Of a DNA stretch of 46,708 bases, positions 1 through 6,799 are shown one piece after another. Source of the DNA: JBKEDF01 sp047975325. Its GTDB lineage: Bacteria; Pseudomonadota; Alphaproteobacteria; Rhodobacterales; Rhodobacteraceae. Where the stretch lies: the NCBI GenBank assembly GCA_047975325.1, contig JBKEDF010000073.1, forward strand, positions 1-46,708. Direction: 5' to 3'. The position numbers and the translations under genes are program-made. The notes under the pieces were generated by a model. That model had not been told where the DNA came from. It ran no database searches and worked only from the letters and a program-made list of their open reading frames with translations. Every line of letters begins with the position of its first letter. Position 1 is the stretch's first letter.

Positions 1-112
1 TTTCCTCGACATCACGCAAGCTCAGATTGAAACGGAAGTAAAGCCAGACGGCACGGGCTACGATGTCAATCGGATAGCGGTGGTTTTTGTAAGTCGGGCC
101 GGTCATGCTCAT
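1..112 (-). CDS. IS6-family transposase, N-terminal part (runs off the left edge)
   Basis: Reading the minus strand from the ATG at 112 gives 37 residues, including HRYPIDIVARAVWLYF and LSLRDVEE. This is the characteristic start of IS6/IS26/IS6100-type DDE transposases. The rest lies outside the window. A second ATG at 106 is possible. The stretch at 113-126 (cggcaactacc on the plus strand) resembles the GTTGC-containing terminal inverted repeat of IS6 elements, so the element probably ends near 126. IS6 elements move by replicative cointegration and commonly flank acquired catabolic or resistance DNA. Family assignment is by eye; the exact end is uncertain. Confidence 0.7.
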   Translation of the reverse strand, partial: MSMTGPTYKNHRYPIDIVARAVWLYFRFNLSLRDVEE

Positions 113-213
113 CGCACGGCAACTACCTCAAATTCCACCCGATGAAAACAACGTGACAGCACCTGCAAGCCCAATATCAACACCAGTCAATAACGACGAA
201 ACCCATTATACAC

Positions 214-248
214 TTGTCGAAAGAAATAAAAGGAGTATACTGCCTAAT
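214..248 (+). promoter_or_regulatory. Promoter with overlapping regulon palindrome, preA operon
   Basis: A -35-like TTGTCG (214-219) and a -10 TATACT (236-241) are separated by 16 bases. The -10 sits inside the palindromic core AGTATACT (234-241), with G at 232 and C at 243 in symmetric positions and A/T-rich tetrads outside (operator about 227-248). Near-copies precede four other transcription units of this island. The position implies repression by blocking RNA polymerase. Binding by the MarR protein at 10193 is inferred. Confidence 0.65.
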
Positions 249-253
249 ATTGA

Positions 254-272
254 CCAAGGGTATACCCCTTGG
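254..272 (+). promoter_or_regulatory. Leader hairpin CCAAGGG-tatac-CCCTTGG upstream of preA
   Basis: A perfect 7-bp stem (254-260 pairing with 266-272) encloses a 5-base loop. It lies between the predicted start of transcription near 248 and the preA ATG at 300. It may be an mRNA-stabilising 5' hairpin, or a second protein site, since it also contains GTATAC. Either role is inference. Confidence 0.4.
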
Positions 273-299
273 CGCGCGATCGAAAACGGGAGGATTGAG

Positions 300-1640
300 A
301 TGGCCGACATGAGTGTGGACTTCTGCGGCGTGAAGTTCAAAAACCCTGTGATCATCGCCTCGCTGGAGACGACGAACAGCCCGGATCTGATGCGGCAGTG
401 TTTCGATGGCGGCGCGTCGGGTGCGATCATCAAGACCCTGACCGATATTGAAGATATGGCGCGGCTGACGCAGAATTCCAAATACTGCGTGATGAATTCC
501 AAGGGCAATATTATCCGTGGCAAGGCGGCCCGTGATTTCGTGTTCTACAGCCGTTCGGGCTATTCCAGTACCTACTACAAGGATTGGGTTCCTGACCTGA
601 AGGAAACCCAGAAATACGCTGCCGAACGTGGGGCGCATCTGATCGGCAGCGCCGGGGCCAAGGATATCAATGGCTGGAAGGATATTTGCCGCACCATTGA
701 GGATTGCGGACTGCCGATGGTGGAATTGAATTTCGGCTGCCCGCATCCGGCGATGATGCCGGGCGTGCATGGCGGTTCGATGATTGGGCAGGAGCCGGAA
801 GTGGCCTATGAGGTCACACGCCAGGTTTGTGAGGCGGTGGATATCCCCGTCGTCGTCAAGCTGACGCCGGATCAATCAAATCCGCTGGCCATTTCCAAGG
901 CAGTGAAGGAGGCTGGGGCCGCCGGTGTGACCGCAATTAACCGTCATACCGGTTTTGTGGTCGATATCGATACCGGTCAGCCACGGATTGGTGGTCCCGC
1001 CGGTATCGGCGGCACCTGGGTCAAACCACTTTCACTGCGCTGGGTTCATCGCATCTACGAAGAACTGGGGATGCCGATCACCGGATCAAACGGGATCTTC
1101 GATCATCGCGATGTAATTGAATTCATCATGGCAGGCGCGACGATCGTACAGGTGGGTTCGATCCTGATGGTCAAGGGTATCAAGTGGCTGCCGAAGATCA
1201 TCGAAGGTGTCGAGGACTTCATGGATGAGCATGGTTATGCTTCGGTTGACGATATGATCGGGGTCGCCTCGGGCCGTTCAGTCAAGGACTATTCCGAGCA
1301 ATTTTCAAAGAACCGCATCCACGCTGTGATCAATCACGATACCTGCAAGAATCCGACCTGCAATATCTGCATTCAGGTCTGTTTCTACGAGGCGCTGTCG
1401 CAGGTGCCGGATGGCACGGTCAATGTGCACACCGACAACTGTATCGGCTGTGAGCTGTGTATGGATGCCTGCCCCTTCGATTCAATTGAGATGAACGAAA
1501 CTTCGCCAATGCAGTTGGAGGGCGGCTTCTTCAATATCCCTGAGAGCATCTTCGAGCAGGACAAGTTCAAGACCCGGCGCAACAATATGGAAACGATCCG
1601 CGCCGACAGCCCCAAGTTCAACAAGGAATCCATAGATTAA
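300..1640 (+). CDS. preA: PreA-like FMN/4Fe-4S reductase (dihydropyrimidine dehydrogenase subunit family)
   Basis: The 446-residue protein has an N-terminal dihydroorotate-dehydrogenase-type FMN barrel (about 1-320) and a C-terminal double 4Fe-4S domain: Cys349, 354, 357, 361 and Cys381, 384, 387, 391. Family members reduce a C=C bond of uracil/thymine rings with electrons passed through the clusters. The start at 300 is preferred (GGGAGG just upstream). A longer frame open from 105 would run through the promoter and the IS end. The substrate loop after NFGCPH (C147) is two residues longer than in mammalian DPD, and the position of its catalytic Cys reads Ile162 (MIGQEPE). No preT partner is present; the ferredoxin and Fpr genes downstream may supply electrons. 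Family is confident, pyrimidine specificity is not. First gene of preA-cupin-amidase-DUF2848. Confidence 0.85.
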   Translation: MADMSVDFCGVKFKNPVIIASLETTNSPDLMRQCFDGGASGAIIKTLTDIEDMARLTQNSKYCVMNSKGNIIRGKAARDFVFYSRSGYSSTYYKDWVPDLKETQKYAAERGAHLIGSAGAKDINGWKDICRTIEDCGLPMVELNFGCPHPAMMPGVHGGSMIGQEPEVAYEVTRQVCEAVDIPVVVKLTPDQSNPLAISKAVKEAGAAGVTAINRHTGFVVDIDTGQPRIGGPAGIGGTWVKPLSLRWVHRIYEELGMPITGSNGIFDHRDVIEFIMAGATIVQVGSILMVKGIKWLPKIIEGVEDFMDEHGYASVDDMIGVASGRSVKDYSEQFSKNRIHAVINHDTCKNPTCNICIQVCFYEALSQVPDGTVNVHTDNCIGCELCMDACPFDSIEMNETSPMQLEGGFFNIPESIFEQDKFKTRRNNMETIRADSPKFNKESID

Positions 1641-1654
1641 GGAGCGCTAGGACC

Positions 1655-2032
1655 ATGGCCGTCAACAAAGAACATCGCGAATTCTATCAGCTTGATATGG
1701 ATAGCGACTGGGAAACGCCCAAGGGTTATCCCTCGGGAATAAAGCAGAAAATCCTTTCGGGGCACCTGGACCTGGAGAACCGTCAGGGCGGCTGGACACG
1801 GTTGCTGAAGTTTGAGCCGGGCACCTATACCACCGTGCCGTTCGAGCATGATTATTGGGAAGAGGTCTTTGTGATTTCCGGCGATATGTGGGTCGGAAAC
1901 GAGGGCCCTGAAGGCGGTGAACGTTTTGGTCCCTTCACCTATTGCGTGCGTCCGCCGCATGTGGCGCATGGGCCGTTCCGCACCGAGGAAGGCTGCCTGC
2001 TTCTGGAACAGCATTACTACGATCCCCAGTAG
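1655..2032 (+). CDS. Small single-domain cupin protein
   Basis: The 125-residue protein is predicted cytosolic, with no signal peptide. It follows preA by 14 bases with a good ribosome site (aaggagcg). The cupin core is visible as FEHDYWEEVFVISG (about 67-80) and a later PPHVAHG (about 100-106). Only one His of the usual HxH metal pair is seen in the first motif, so metal binding is plausible but not assured. The family includes dioxygenases, isomerases and non-catalytic binding proteins, and the exact role is unknown. The tight operon position suggests a step on the same substrate as PreA. Confidence 0.8.
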   Translation: MAVNKEHREFYQLDMDSDWETPKGYPSGIKQKILSGHLDLENRQGGWTRLLKFEPGTYTTVPFEHDYWEEVFVISGDMWVGNEGPEGGERFGPFTYCVRPPHVAHGPFRTEEGCLLLEQHYYDPQ

Positions 2033-2043
2033 TGGACCCGTTC

Positions 2044-2121
2044 ATGAGCCTGCTGTGGTCCGTGCTGGCGGGCCGCGCCTTTTGGGGTGTGCGGTGCAAC
2101 TGCGAGATGGTTGAGCAATGA
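2044..2121 (+). CDS. Possible 25-codon leader ORF overlapping the amidase start
   Basis: An ATG at 2044 opens a 25-residue frame starting MSLLWSVLAGRAFWG. Its TGA overlaps the amidase ATG as ATGA (2118-2121). The amidase has a weak ribosome site of its own, so translation of this frame could couple to it. No strong Shine-Dalgarno precedes 2044 and no family is recognised. It may be chance. Confidence 0.25.
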   Translation: MSLLWSVLAGRAFWGVRCNCEMVEQ

Positions 2122-3464
2122 TCCAGAACATCACTGATCTGAGGCGAAAGCTGGAACGTGGCAGGCTAAAAAGTGCGGATCTGGTGCGTGATGCCTTGGA
2201 CCGGATTTCTGACTCGGACGGGCAGGGTGATCTGGTGTTCCGGCATACCTATGCCGATGGCGCCATGGCGCAGGCGGAGTGGATCGACGAGGCGCGCGCC
2301 CGTGGCGTTCCGCTGCCGCCCCATGCCGGGGTGCCCATTGCTATCAAGGATCTTTTTGATGTGCGCGGAGAGGTGACGCGGGCCGGCTCAAAGGTGCTTG
2401 ATGACCAGCCGCCGGCCGATGCCGATGCCGATATCGTAGATCTTCTGAAACGCGCCGGTTTTGTGATTATCGGTAAAAACAACATGACCGAGTTCGCCTA
2501 TTCCGGACTTGGAATTAATGCCCATTTTGGCACGCCCCGAAACCCTTGCGATGCCAGTGTGGCGCGGATCCCCGGTGGGTCGTCTTCGGGCGCGGCGGTG
2601 GCCGTGGCAGAAGCGATGGTACCTGCCGCGATCGGCACTGATACCGGGGGTTCATGCCGGATTCCGGCGGCGTTCTGCGGAGTTGTCGGGTTTAAGCCCA
2701 CATCGACGCGGGTATCAAAACGGGGCACGGTCCCGCTGTCGAAAACGCTGGACAGCATTGGTCCTTTTGCTTCGTCCGTATCCTGCTGCGCGGTGCTGGA
2801 TTCGGTGCTTTCGGGCGGACTGGGGGAGGACGTGGCTTCGTTCCCCGAAGGCGGGCTTCGGCTGGCGGTACTGGAAGGGTATGTCACCGAACATGTCGAT
2901 GACAAGGTAGGTGCCGCCTTCGAAAAGATGCTGTCGCGACTATCCGCGCGCGGGGTGCGGTTGACACCGCTGAATATTGCCGAGCTGTCCGATCTGCCGC
3001 AGATCAACAGCAAGGGCGGGCTGGTTGGGTCGGAGGCCTATTCCTGGCATAAGCCGCTGATAGAGACCCGGTCGGAATTCTACGATCCATGGGTGCTGGA
3101 ACGGTTCAGCGCCGGACGATCACAGACGGCGGATGATTATATCCGCGTGGTTGAAATACGGGCACAGCTGCGTGACCTGGTGGCACGTAAGACAACCCCC
3201 TTTGACGCGCTGATCCTGCCCACCGTGCAGATTGTTGCGCCAACGCTGGAAAGTCTGGCCGATCCGGGTGTTGCAGGGCCGACCAACCTGCTTTGTCTGC
3301 GCAACACTGCGGTGGGCAATTTCCTTGATCTGCCGGCGATCTCGATCCCCTGTCAGGATCAGGGCGCGCTGCCCGTCGGGGCGATGCTTATGGGACGCAG
3401 TGGCGAGGACCGGCAGCTTCTGGCCATCGCGCGCGGTTTGGAAGGCATCATCAGAGGTCATTAG
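2118..3464 (+). CDS. Amidase-signature hydrolase
   Basis: The 448-residue protein is of usual length for the amidase-signature family (Ser-cisSer-Lys hydrolases of amide bonds). The triad is visible: Lys77 in IAIKDLFD, cis-Ser155 in PGGSSSGAA, and nucleophile Ser179 in TDTGGSCRIPA. The 24-residue spacing between the two serines matches the family. The protein is predicted cytosolic. It is the third gene of the preA operon, after the cupin. In context it would hydrolyse an amide made by reducing a ring, or an open-chain amide intermediate; this is inference. GatA and allophanate hydrolase are less likely, since no GatB/C or carboxylase partners are nearby. Confidence 0.88.
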   Translation: MIQNITDLRRKLERGRLKSADLVRDALDRISDSDGQGDLVFRHTYADGAMAQAEWIDEARARGVPLPPHAGVPIAIKDLFDVRGEVTRAGSKVLDDQPPADADADIVDLLKRAGFVIIGKNNMTEFAYSGLGINAHFGTPRNPCDASVARIPGGSSSGAAVAVAEAMVPAAIGTDTGGSCRIPAAFCGVVGFKPTSTRVSKRGTVPLSKTLDSIGPFASSVSCCAVLDSVLSGGLGEDVASFPEGGLRLAVLEGYVTEHVDDKVGAAFEKMLSRLSARGVRLTPLNIAELSDLPQINSKGGLVGSEAYSWHKPLIETRSEFYDPWVLERFSAGRSQTADDYIRVVEIRAQLRDLVARKTTPFDALILPTVQIVAPTLESLADPGVAGPTNLLCLRNTAVGNFLDLPAISIPCQDQGALPVGAMLMGRSGEDRQLLAIARGLEGIIRGH

Positions 3465-3479
3465 AGAAAGGGAGCCATC

Positions 3480-4178
3480 ATGCCTGCCAAGGTCACGTTC
3501 GACGCTACTTTTACCAGTCTTTCCGGCCAGCGGCGCGAAAGCGTTACGGTGCACAAGCTTATCGTTGGGGGGTGGACCGGTCGCGACAAGGCAGCGCTGC
3601 AGCATCATATCGACGAATTGGCCAAAATCGGGGTGAAGCCACCTGAAAAGACACCACTTTTCTACCGTGTTGGTGTGTCGCGGCTGTCGGTAGCTGACGC
3701 AATTGAGGTGATTGGCGACGGATCAAGCGGCGAGGTCGAATATGTGCTGCTGAACCATGGCGGACGGATCTGGGTCGGTGCCGGGTCGGACCACACGGAC
3801 CGGGTGGTGGAACATATGGGAATTACCGTTGCCAAGCAGCTTTGTGACAAGCCGGTTGCCACGGAGTTCTGGCCGCTTGACGAGGTTGAGGAACATTGGG
3901 ACCAAATCCTGATCCGAGCCACCATTGATGAAGAAGGCGGCGACCGCGTTTATCAGGACGGTAGCGTGGCCGGGCTGATTTCACCGCAGGAATTGCTGGT
4001 GCATCTGAAGGAGGATGGCGGTGAATTCATCGATGGCACATTGATGTTCGGCGGCACCTGCGGTGCGATTGGCGGTGTACGGTTCAGTCCGCGTTTCCGG
4101 CTTGAGCTTGTTGATCCGGTGCTCAATCGCCGGATTGCCCATGAATATGACGTTATTCCAGTGCCAATTGTGGGATAG
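3480..4178 (+). CDS. DUF2848 family protein
   Basis: The 232-residue protein has a strong ribosome site (aaagggag) and lies 15 bases after the amidase stop. I recognise it as DUF2848 from overall pattern, including GRIWVGAGSDHTDR (about 98-111) and FGGTCGAIGG near residue 190. No biochemical role is established for the family to my knowledge. The Asp/His/Asp-rich VGAGSDHTDR stretch looks like a metal or catalytic site and faintly recalls fumarylacetoacetase-type enzymes, but that link is speculative. It has no signal peptide or membrane segment. As last gene of the preA operon it probably acts on a product of the hydroxylation/reduction/hydrolysis steps. Confidence 0.75.
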   Translation: MPAKVTFDATFTSLSGQRRESVTVHKLIVGGWTGRDKAALQHHIDELAKIGVKPPEKTPLFYRVGVSRLSVADAIEVIGDGSSGEVEYVLLNHGGRIWVGAGSDHTDRVVEHMGITVAKQLCDKPVATEFWPLDEVEEHWDQILIRATIDEEGGDRVYQDGSVAGLISPQELLVHLKEDGGEFIDGTLMFGGTCGAIGGVRFSPRFRLELVDPVLNRRIAHEYDVIPVPIVG

Positions 4179-4181
4179 AAT

Positions 4182-4217
4182 TTGATTTTCTAAAATTTAC
4201 GGAGTATACTTCCTAAA
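4182..4217 (+). promoter_or_regulatory. Promoter with regulon palindrome, ferredoxin-fpr unit
   Basis: -35 TTGATT (4182-4187), a 17-base spacer and -10 TATACT (4205-4210). The 22-bp operator (4196-4217) is the most symmetrical of the five: TTTA at 4196-4199, G4201, core AGTATACT at 4203-4210, C4212 and TAAA at 4214-4217. It starts 18 bases after the DUF2848 stop, so the ferredoxin gene has its own copy of the control site. The mRNA leader would be only about 15 bases. Confidence 0.7.
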
Positions 4218-4231
4218 AGGGAGGGTGAATC

Positions 4232-4756
4232 ATGACCTATGTGGTCACCGAGAACTGTATCAACTGCAAGTATCAGGACTGTGTTACCGTCTGTCCGGTT
4301 GATTGTTTTTACGAGGGAGAGAACTTTCTGGTCATCCACCCCGAGGAATGTATCGATTGCGGGGTTTGTGAGCCTGAATGCCCGGCGGATGCGATCGTGG
4401 CGGATACTGAACCGGGGCTCGACCTTTGGTTGGGGATCAATGCAAAATATGCTGAAATCTGGCCTAATATTACTGAGATTGGCGTGGTGGCCGCTGATGC
4501 GGACGACTGGAACGGCAAGCCCGATAAGGCAGGGTTGCTGATTACCGGTGGCGACCCTGTCCCGCCGAATGCGCAAAAACCCGTCTACGAACCCGGCGAT
4601 GCCCCGGCCGATACCGGTTCGGAGATTTACGAAGTAGATGGCGCAAGGGTAGCCTTTCCCGCGCCCGATGCGGATGTTGAAACCGTTGTCCTGAAGCCGA
4701 TCAAAACGGAAGATCCGGAAGGCTTCGAGGTGGACGGGTTGCGCGTCAAACCTTAA
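4232..4756 (+). CDS. 7Fe ferredoxin (FdxA-like) with a C-terminal extension
   Basis: The first ~90 residues are a classical seven-iron ferredoxin: Cys9, 17 and 50 placed as 3Fe-4S ligands, and Cys21, 40, 43 and 46 as 4Fe-4S ligands; Cys12 and Cys25 are additional. Ordinary FdxA proteins end near residue 107-112, but this one has 174. The extra ~70 residues are acidic and Pro-rich and carry two related motifs, YEVDGARV (133-140) and FEVDGLRV (165-172). The protein is a soluble one-electron carrier. With fpr next door and PreA lacking PreT, it is the likely donor to PreA, which is inference. Ribosome site gggaggg. Confidence 0.88.
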   Translation: MTYVVTENCINCKYQDCVTVCPVDCFYEGENFLVIHPEECIDCGVCEPECPADAIVADTEPGLDLWLGINAKYAEIWPNITEIGVVAADADDWNGKPDKAGLLITGGDPVPPNAQKPVYEPGDAPADTGSEIYEVDGARVAFPAPDADVETVVLKPIKTEDPEGFEVDGLRVKP

Positions 4757-4810
4757 GCCGCCGCATTCCTTCTGAAAAGTACAGACAGATCCCGAACCTG
4801 GAGATTATTT

Positions 4811-5620
4811 ATGACTGCAGCGACCAAAACCGGAGCCGCCGCCTCTTCCACCATGCCCGACGCGCAGACTGTACTCAGCGTCCGTCACTGGGATGACAGG
4901 TTGTTTTCCTTCCGTGTCACGCGTCCGGCAAGCTTCCGCTTTCGGTCCGGCGAATTCGTCATGATCGGCCTGCCGGGTGAGAATGGCAAGCCAATCCTGC
5001 GGGCTTATTCGGTTGCCTCGCCGTTTTGGGATGAGGAACTGGAATTCTATTCGATCAAGGTGCCGGATGGGCCGCTGACCTCGAAACTGCAGAAGATCCA
5101 GGAAGGCGACCAGATCATCGTCAAGACCAAACCCACCGGCACACTGGTCATTGACGCCTTGCTGCCGGGCAAGCGGTTGTGGATGATTTCGACCGGTACT
5201 GGCGTTGCTCCTTTTGCAAGCCTGATGCGCGAACCCGAAACCTACGAGAAATTCGAAGCTGTGATTCTGACCCAGACTTGCCGGCTGAACAGTGAACTGG
5301 AATATGGCCACGACCTCGAACGCCGGCTGGCCGAGGATCCGTTGGTGGGCGAAGACGCTGCAGGCAAGTTTCGCCGTTATGCGACCACGACGCGTGAGCC
5401 GTCGGCCCGGATGGGGCGGATTACTGACCTGATCGAAAGTTGCAAGCTATTCGAAGACCTGGACGTACCTTCGCTTGATCCCGCCAATGACCGGGTGATG
5501 ATCTGCGGGTCGATGGCACTGAACCTTGACATGAAACGTATCCTTGAGGCGCGCGGCTTCACCGAGGGGGCGAACAGTAAACCCGGTGAATACGTGGTTG
5601 AACGCGCTTTCGTGGATTGA
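4811..5620 (+). CDS. fpr: Ferredoxin-NADP(+) reductase
   Basis: The 269-residue protein has the bacterial Fpr layout: an FAD domain with RAYSVASP (FAD-binding RxYS), then an NADP domain with STGTGVAPF, and ICGSMALN near the end. It passes electrons from NADPH to ferredoxin, or the reverse. It lies 54 bases after the extended ferredoxin, on the same strand and probably under the same operator-promoter. Together they form an NADPH-to-ferredoxin chain that could feed the PreA-like reductase. The N-terminus is about 12 residues longer than the conserved core. A housekeeping Fpr may also exist elsewhere in the genome. The gene is convergent with the molybdenum hydroxylase operon. Confidence 0.92.
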   Translation: MTAATKTGAAASSTMPDAQTVLSVRHWDDRLFSFRVTRPASFRFRSGEFVMIGLPGENGKPILRAYSVASPFWDEELEFYSIKVPDGPLTSKLQKIQEGDQIIVKTKPTGTLVIDALLPGKRLWMISTGTGVAPFASLMREPETYEKFEAVILTQTCRLNSELEYGHDLERRLAEDPLVGEDAAGKFRRYATTTREPSARMGRITDLIESCKLFEDLDVPSLDPANDRVMICGSMALNLDMKRILEARGFTEGANSKPGEYVVERAFVD

Positions 5621-5662
5621 CTTGGTGGGGGTGGCATGCCGCCCGTGGTCTTCCTGCCTGCC

Positions 5663-6799
5663 TCACCGGCGTCCGAACCGCGCCTTCAATACTGCCCAGA
5701 GCATTGCAAACAGGCTGAGCCGGCTTGACGGCGCGGCCGTTCCGCCGGCCAGCACCGCGTTGCAGTTGGTGACGAACTGGCCAAGGATATAGTCGATAAA
5801 ACCGGTGACCAGTTCGGGGCGGTTGAATTGAGCCAGCATCCCTTCGATCTCGAAGCGCAATTCAACATCGGCGGTGCTTGTACCCGGTGCAGTGCCCTCT
5901 GCGATGGCATAACGCAGTTCGCCCCGCACCTTTGATTTACCCTGCTTGTCGTCGCCCGAACCCCGCAGCAGGCCATTGCGGCTGGTGTCATCATTATCAT
6001 AACTGCCCTGGCCGCCGAACCGCGCCTTGATGGGACCAAAGCGGATCTCGACCGCTCCGGTAAAATGGTTGTCATCTAGGCTGTCGATGGCGGCGCCGGG
6101 GATACAGGGGGCAACCCGGGCCGGGTCACGGAAAAGCTCCCAGACCTTGTCAGGCGGATGGTTCAGCAGAAAACTGCGTTTCACCACGGTCCAGCCACCT
6201 TCCGTTGAGACCGAACCCGCCTGCCTTGGTTGTGGAGCGGGGGCGGGGTCTGTCGTAACAGGTTCGAACATGGTGAAACCATGTGGCTTGCGCGCCAGAA
6301 GCGGCGCAGCACGTTCGGCACTGCCGCCTTCGCGGTTGCGTTCGTCGATTACCTCACGGATTGCGCCGATAATGCCAACATAACCGGTGCAGCGGCAGAG
6401 ATTGCCGCTGAGTTCGCGGCGGATGGTGGTTTCATCCGGGTTGTCGAAACGCGCGATGATATCGCGGGCGGTTATGATCATACCGGGAGTACAGAAGCCG
6501 CATTGCAGTGCATGATGGCGGGAAAATGCGGTGCGAAGCCGGTCCATCAGTGGGTCATCGCGATGTCCCTCTATGGTTTCAATCACAGCACCATCGCAGG
6601 CGGGCGCATAGGTGATGCAGGACCGGACAGGTTGGCCGTTCACCATTACCGTGCAGGCGCCGCAAACGCCCTGTTCGCAGGCCAGATGGGTGCCGGTCAG
6701 ATCCAGATGGTCACGCAGCAATTCGGCAAGCTGGGTCCGTGGTGGTACCGTGGCGGTGTAACTTTCGCCATTGACCGTAAGTGTCAGGGTTTTAGTCAT
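5663..6799 (-). CDS. Molybdenum hydroxylase [2Fe-2S] subunit fused to a CoxG/SRPBCC domain
   Basis: The 378-residue protein joins two parts. Residues 1-160 are the small subunit of xanthine dehydrogenase-family enzymes: plant-type cluster Cys41, 46, 49, 61 and second cluster Cys100, 103, 135, 137 (QCGFC, LCRC). Residues about 203-345 form a CoxG-like SRPBCC domain (KRSFLLNHPPDKVWELF), and the tail near 362-378 is hydrophobic then basic (SLFAMLWAVLKARFGRR), like the CoxG membrane anchor. A Pro/Ala-rich linker joins them. The start at 6799 overlaps the FAD subunit stop by 8 bases. CoxG proteins are tied to membrane or quinone docking of CO dehydrogenase. Here the fusion would tether the hydroxylase to the membrane, which is inference. 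Last gene of the operon. Confidence 0.9.
   Translation of the reverse strand: MTKTLTLTVNGESYTATVPPRTQLAELLRDHLDLTGTHLACEQGVCGACTVMVNGQPVRSCITYAPACDGAVIETIEGHRDDPLMDRLRTAFSRHHALQCGFCTPGMIITARDIIARFDNPDETTIRRELSGNLCRCTGYVGIIGAIREVIDERNREGGSAERAAPLLARKPHGFTMFEPVTTDPAPAPQPRQAGSVSTEGGWTVVKRSFLLNHPPDKVWELFRDPARVAPCIPGAAIDSLDDNHFTGAVEIRFGPIKARFGGQGSYDNDDTSRNGLLRGSGDDKQGKSKVRGELRYAIAEGTAPGTSTADVELRFEIEGMLAQFNRPELVTGFIDYILGQFVTNCNAVLAGGTAAPSSRLSLFAMLWAVLKARFGRR

Noticed and set aside
105..299. Extended N-terminus of the PreA-like protein from an in-frame ATG at 105
   Set aside because: The extension would cross the end of the IS6 element, the promoter and the leader hairpin. The conserved family start and a good ribosome site are at 300.
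5621..5662. Terminator between fpr and the hydroxylase operon
   Set aside because: Only the short palindrome ggcatgcc is present, with no adequate stem or T run.
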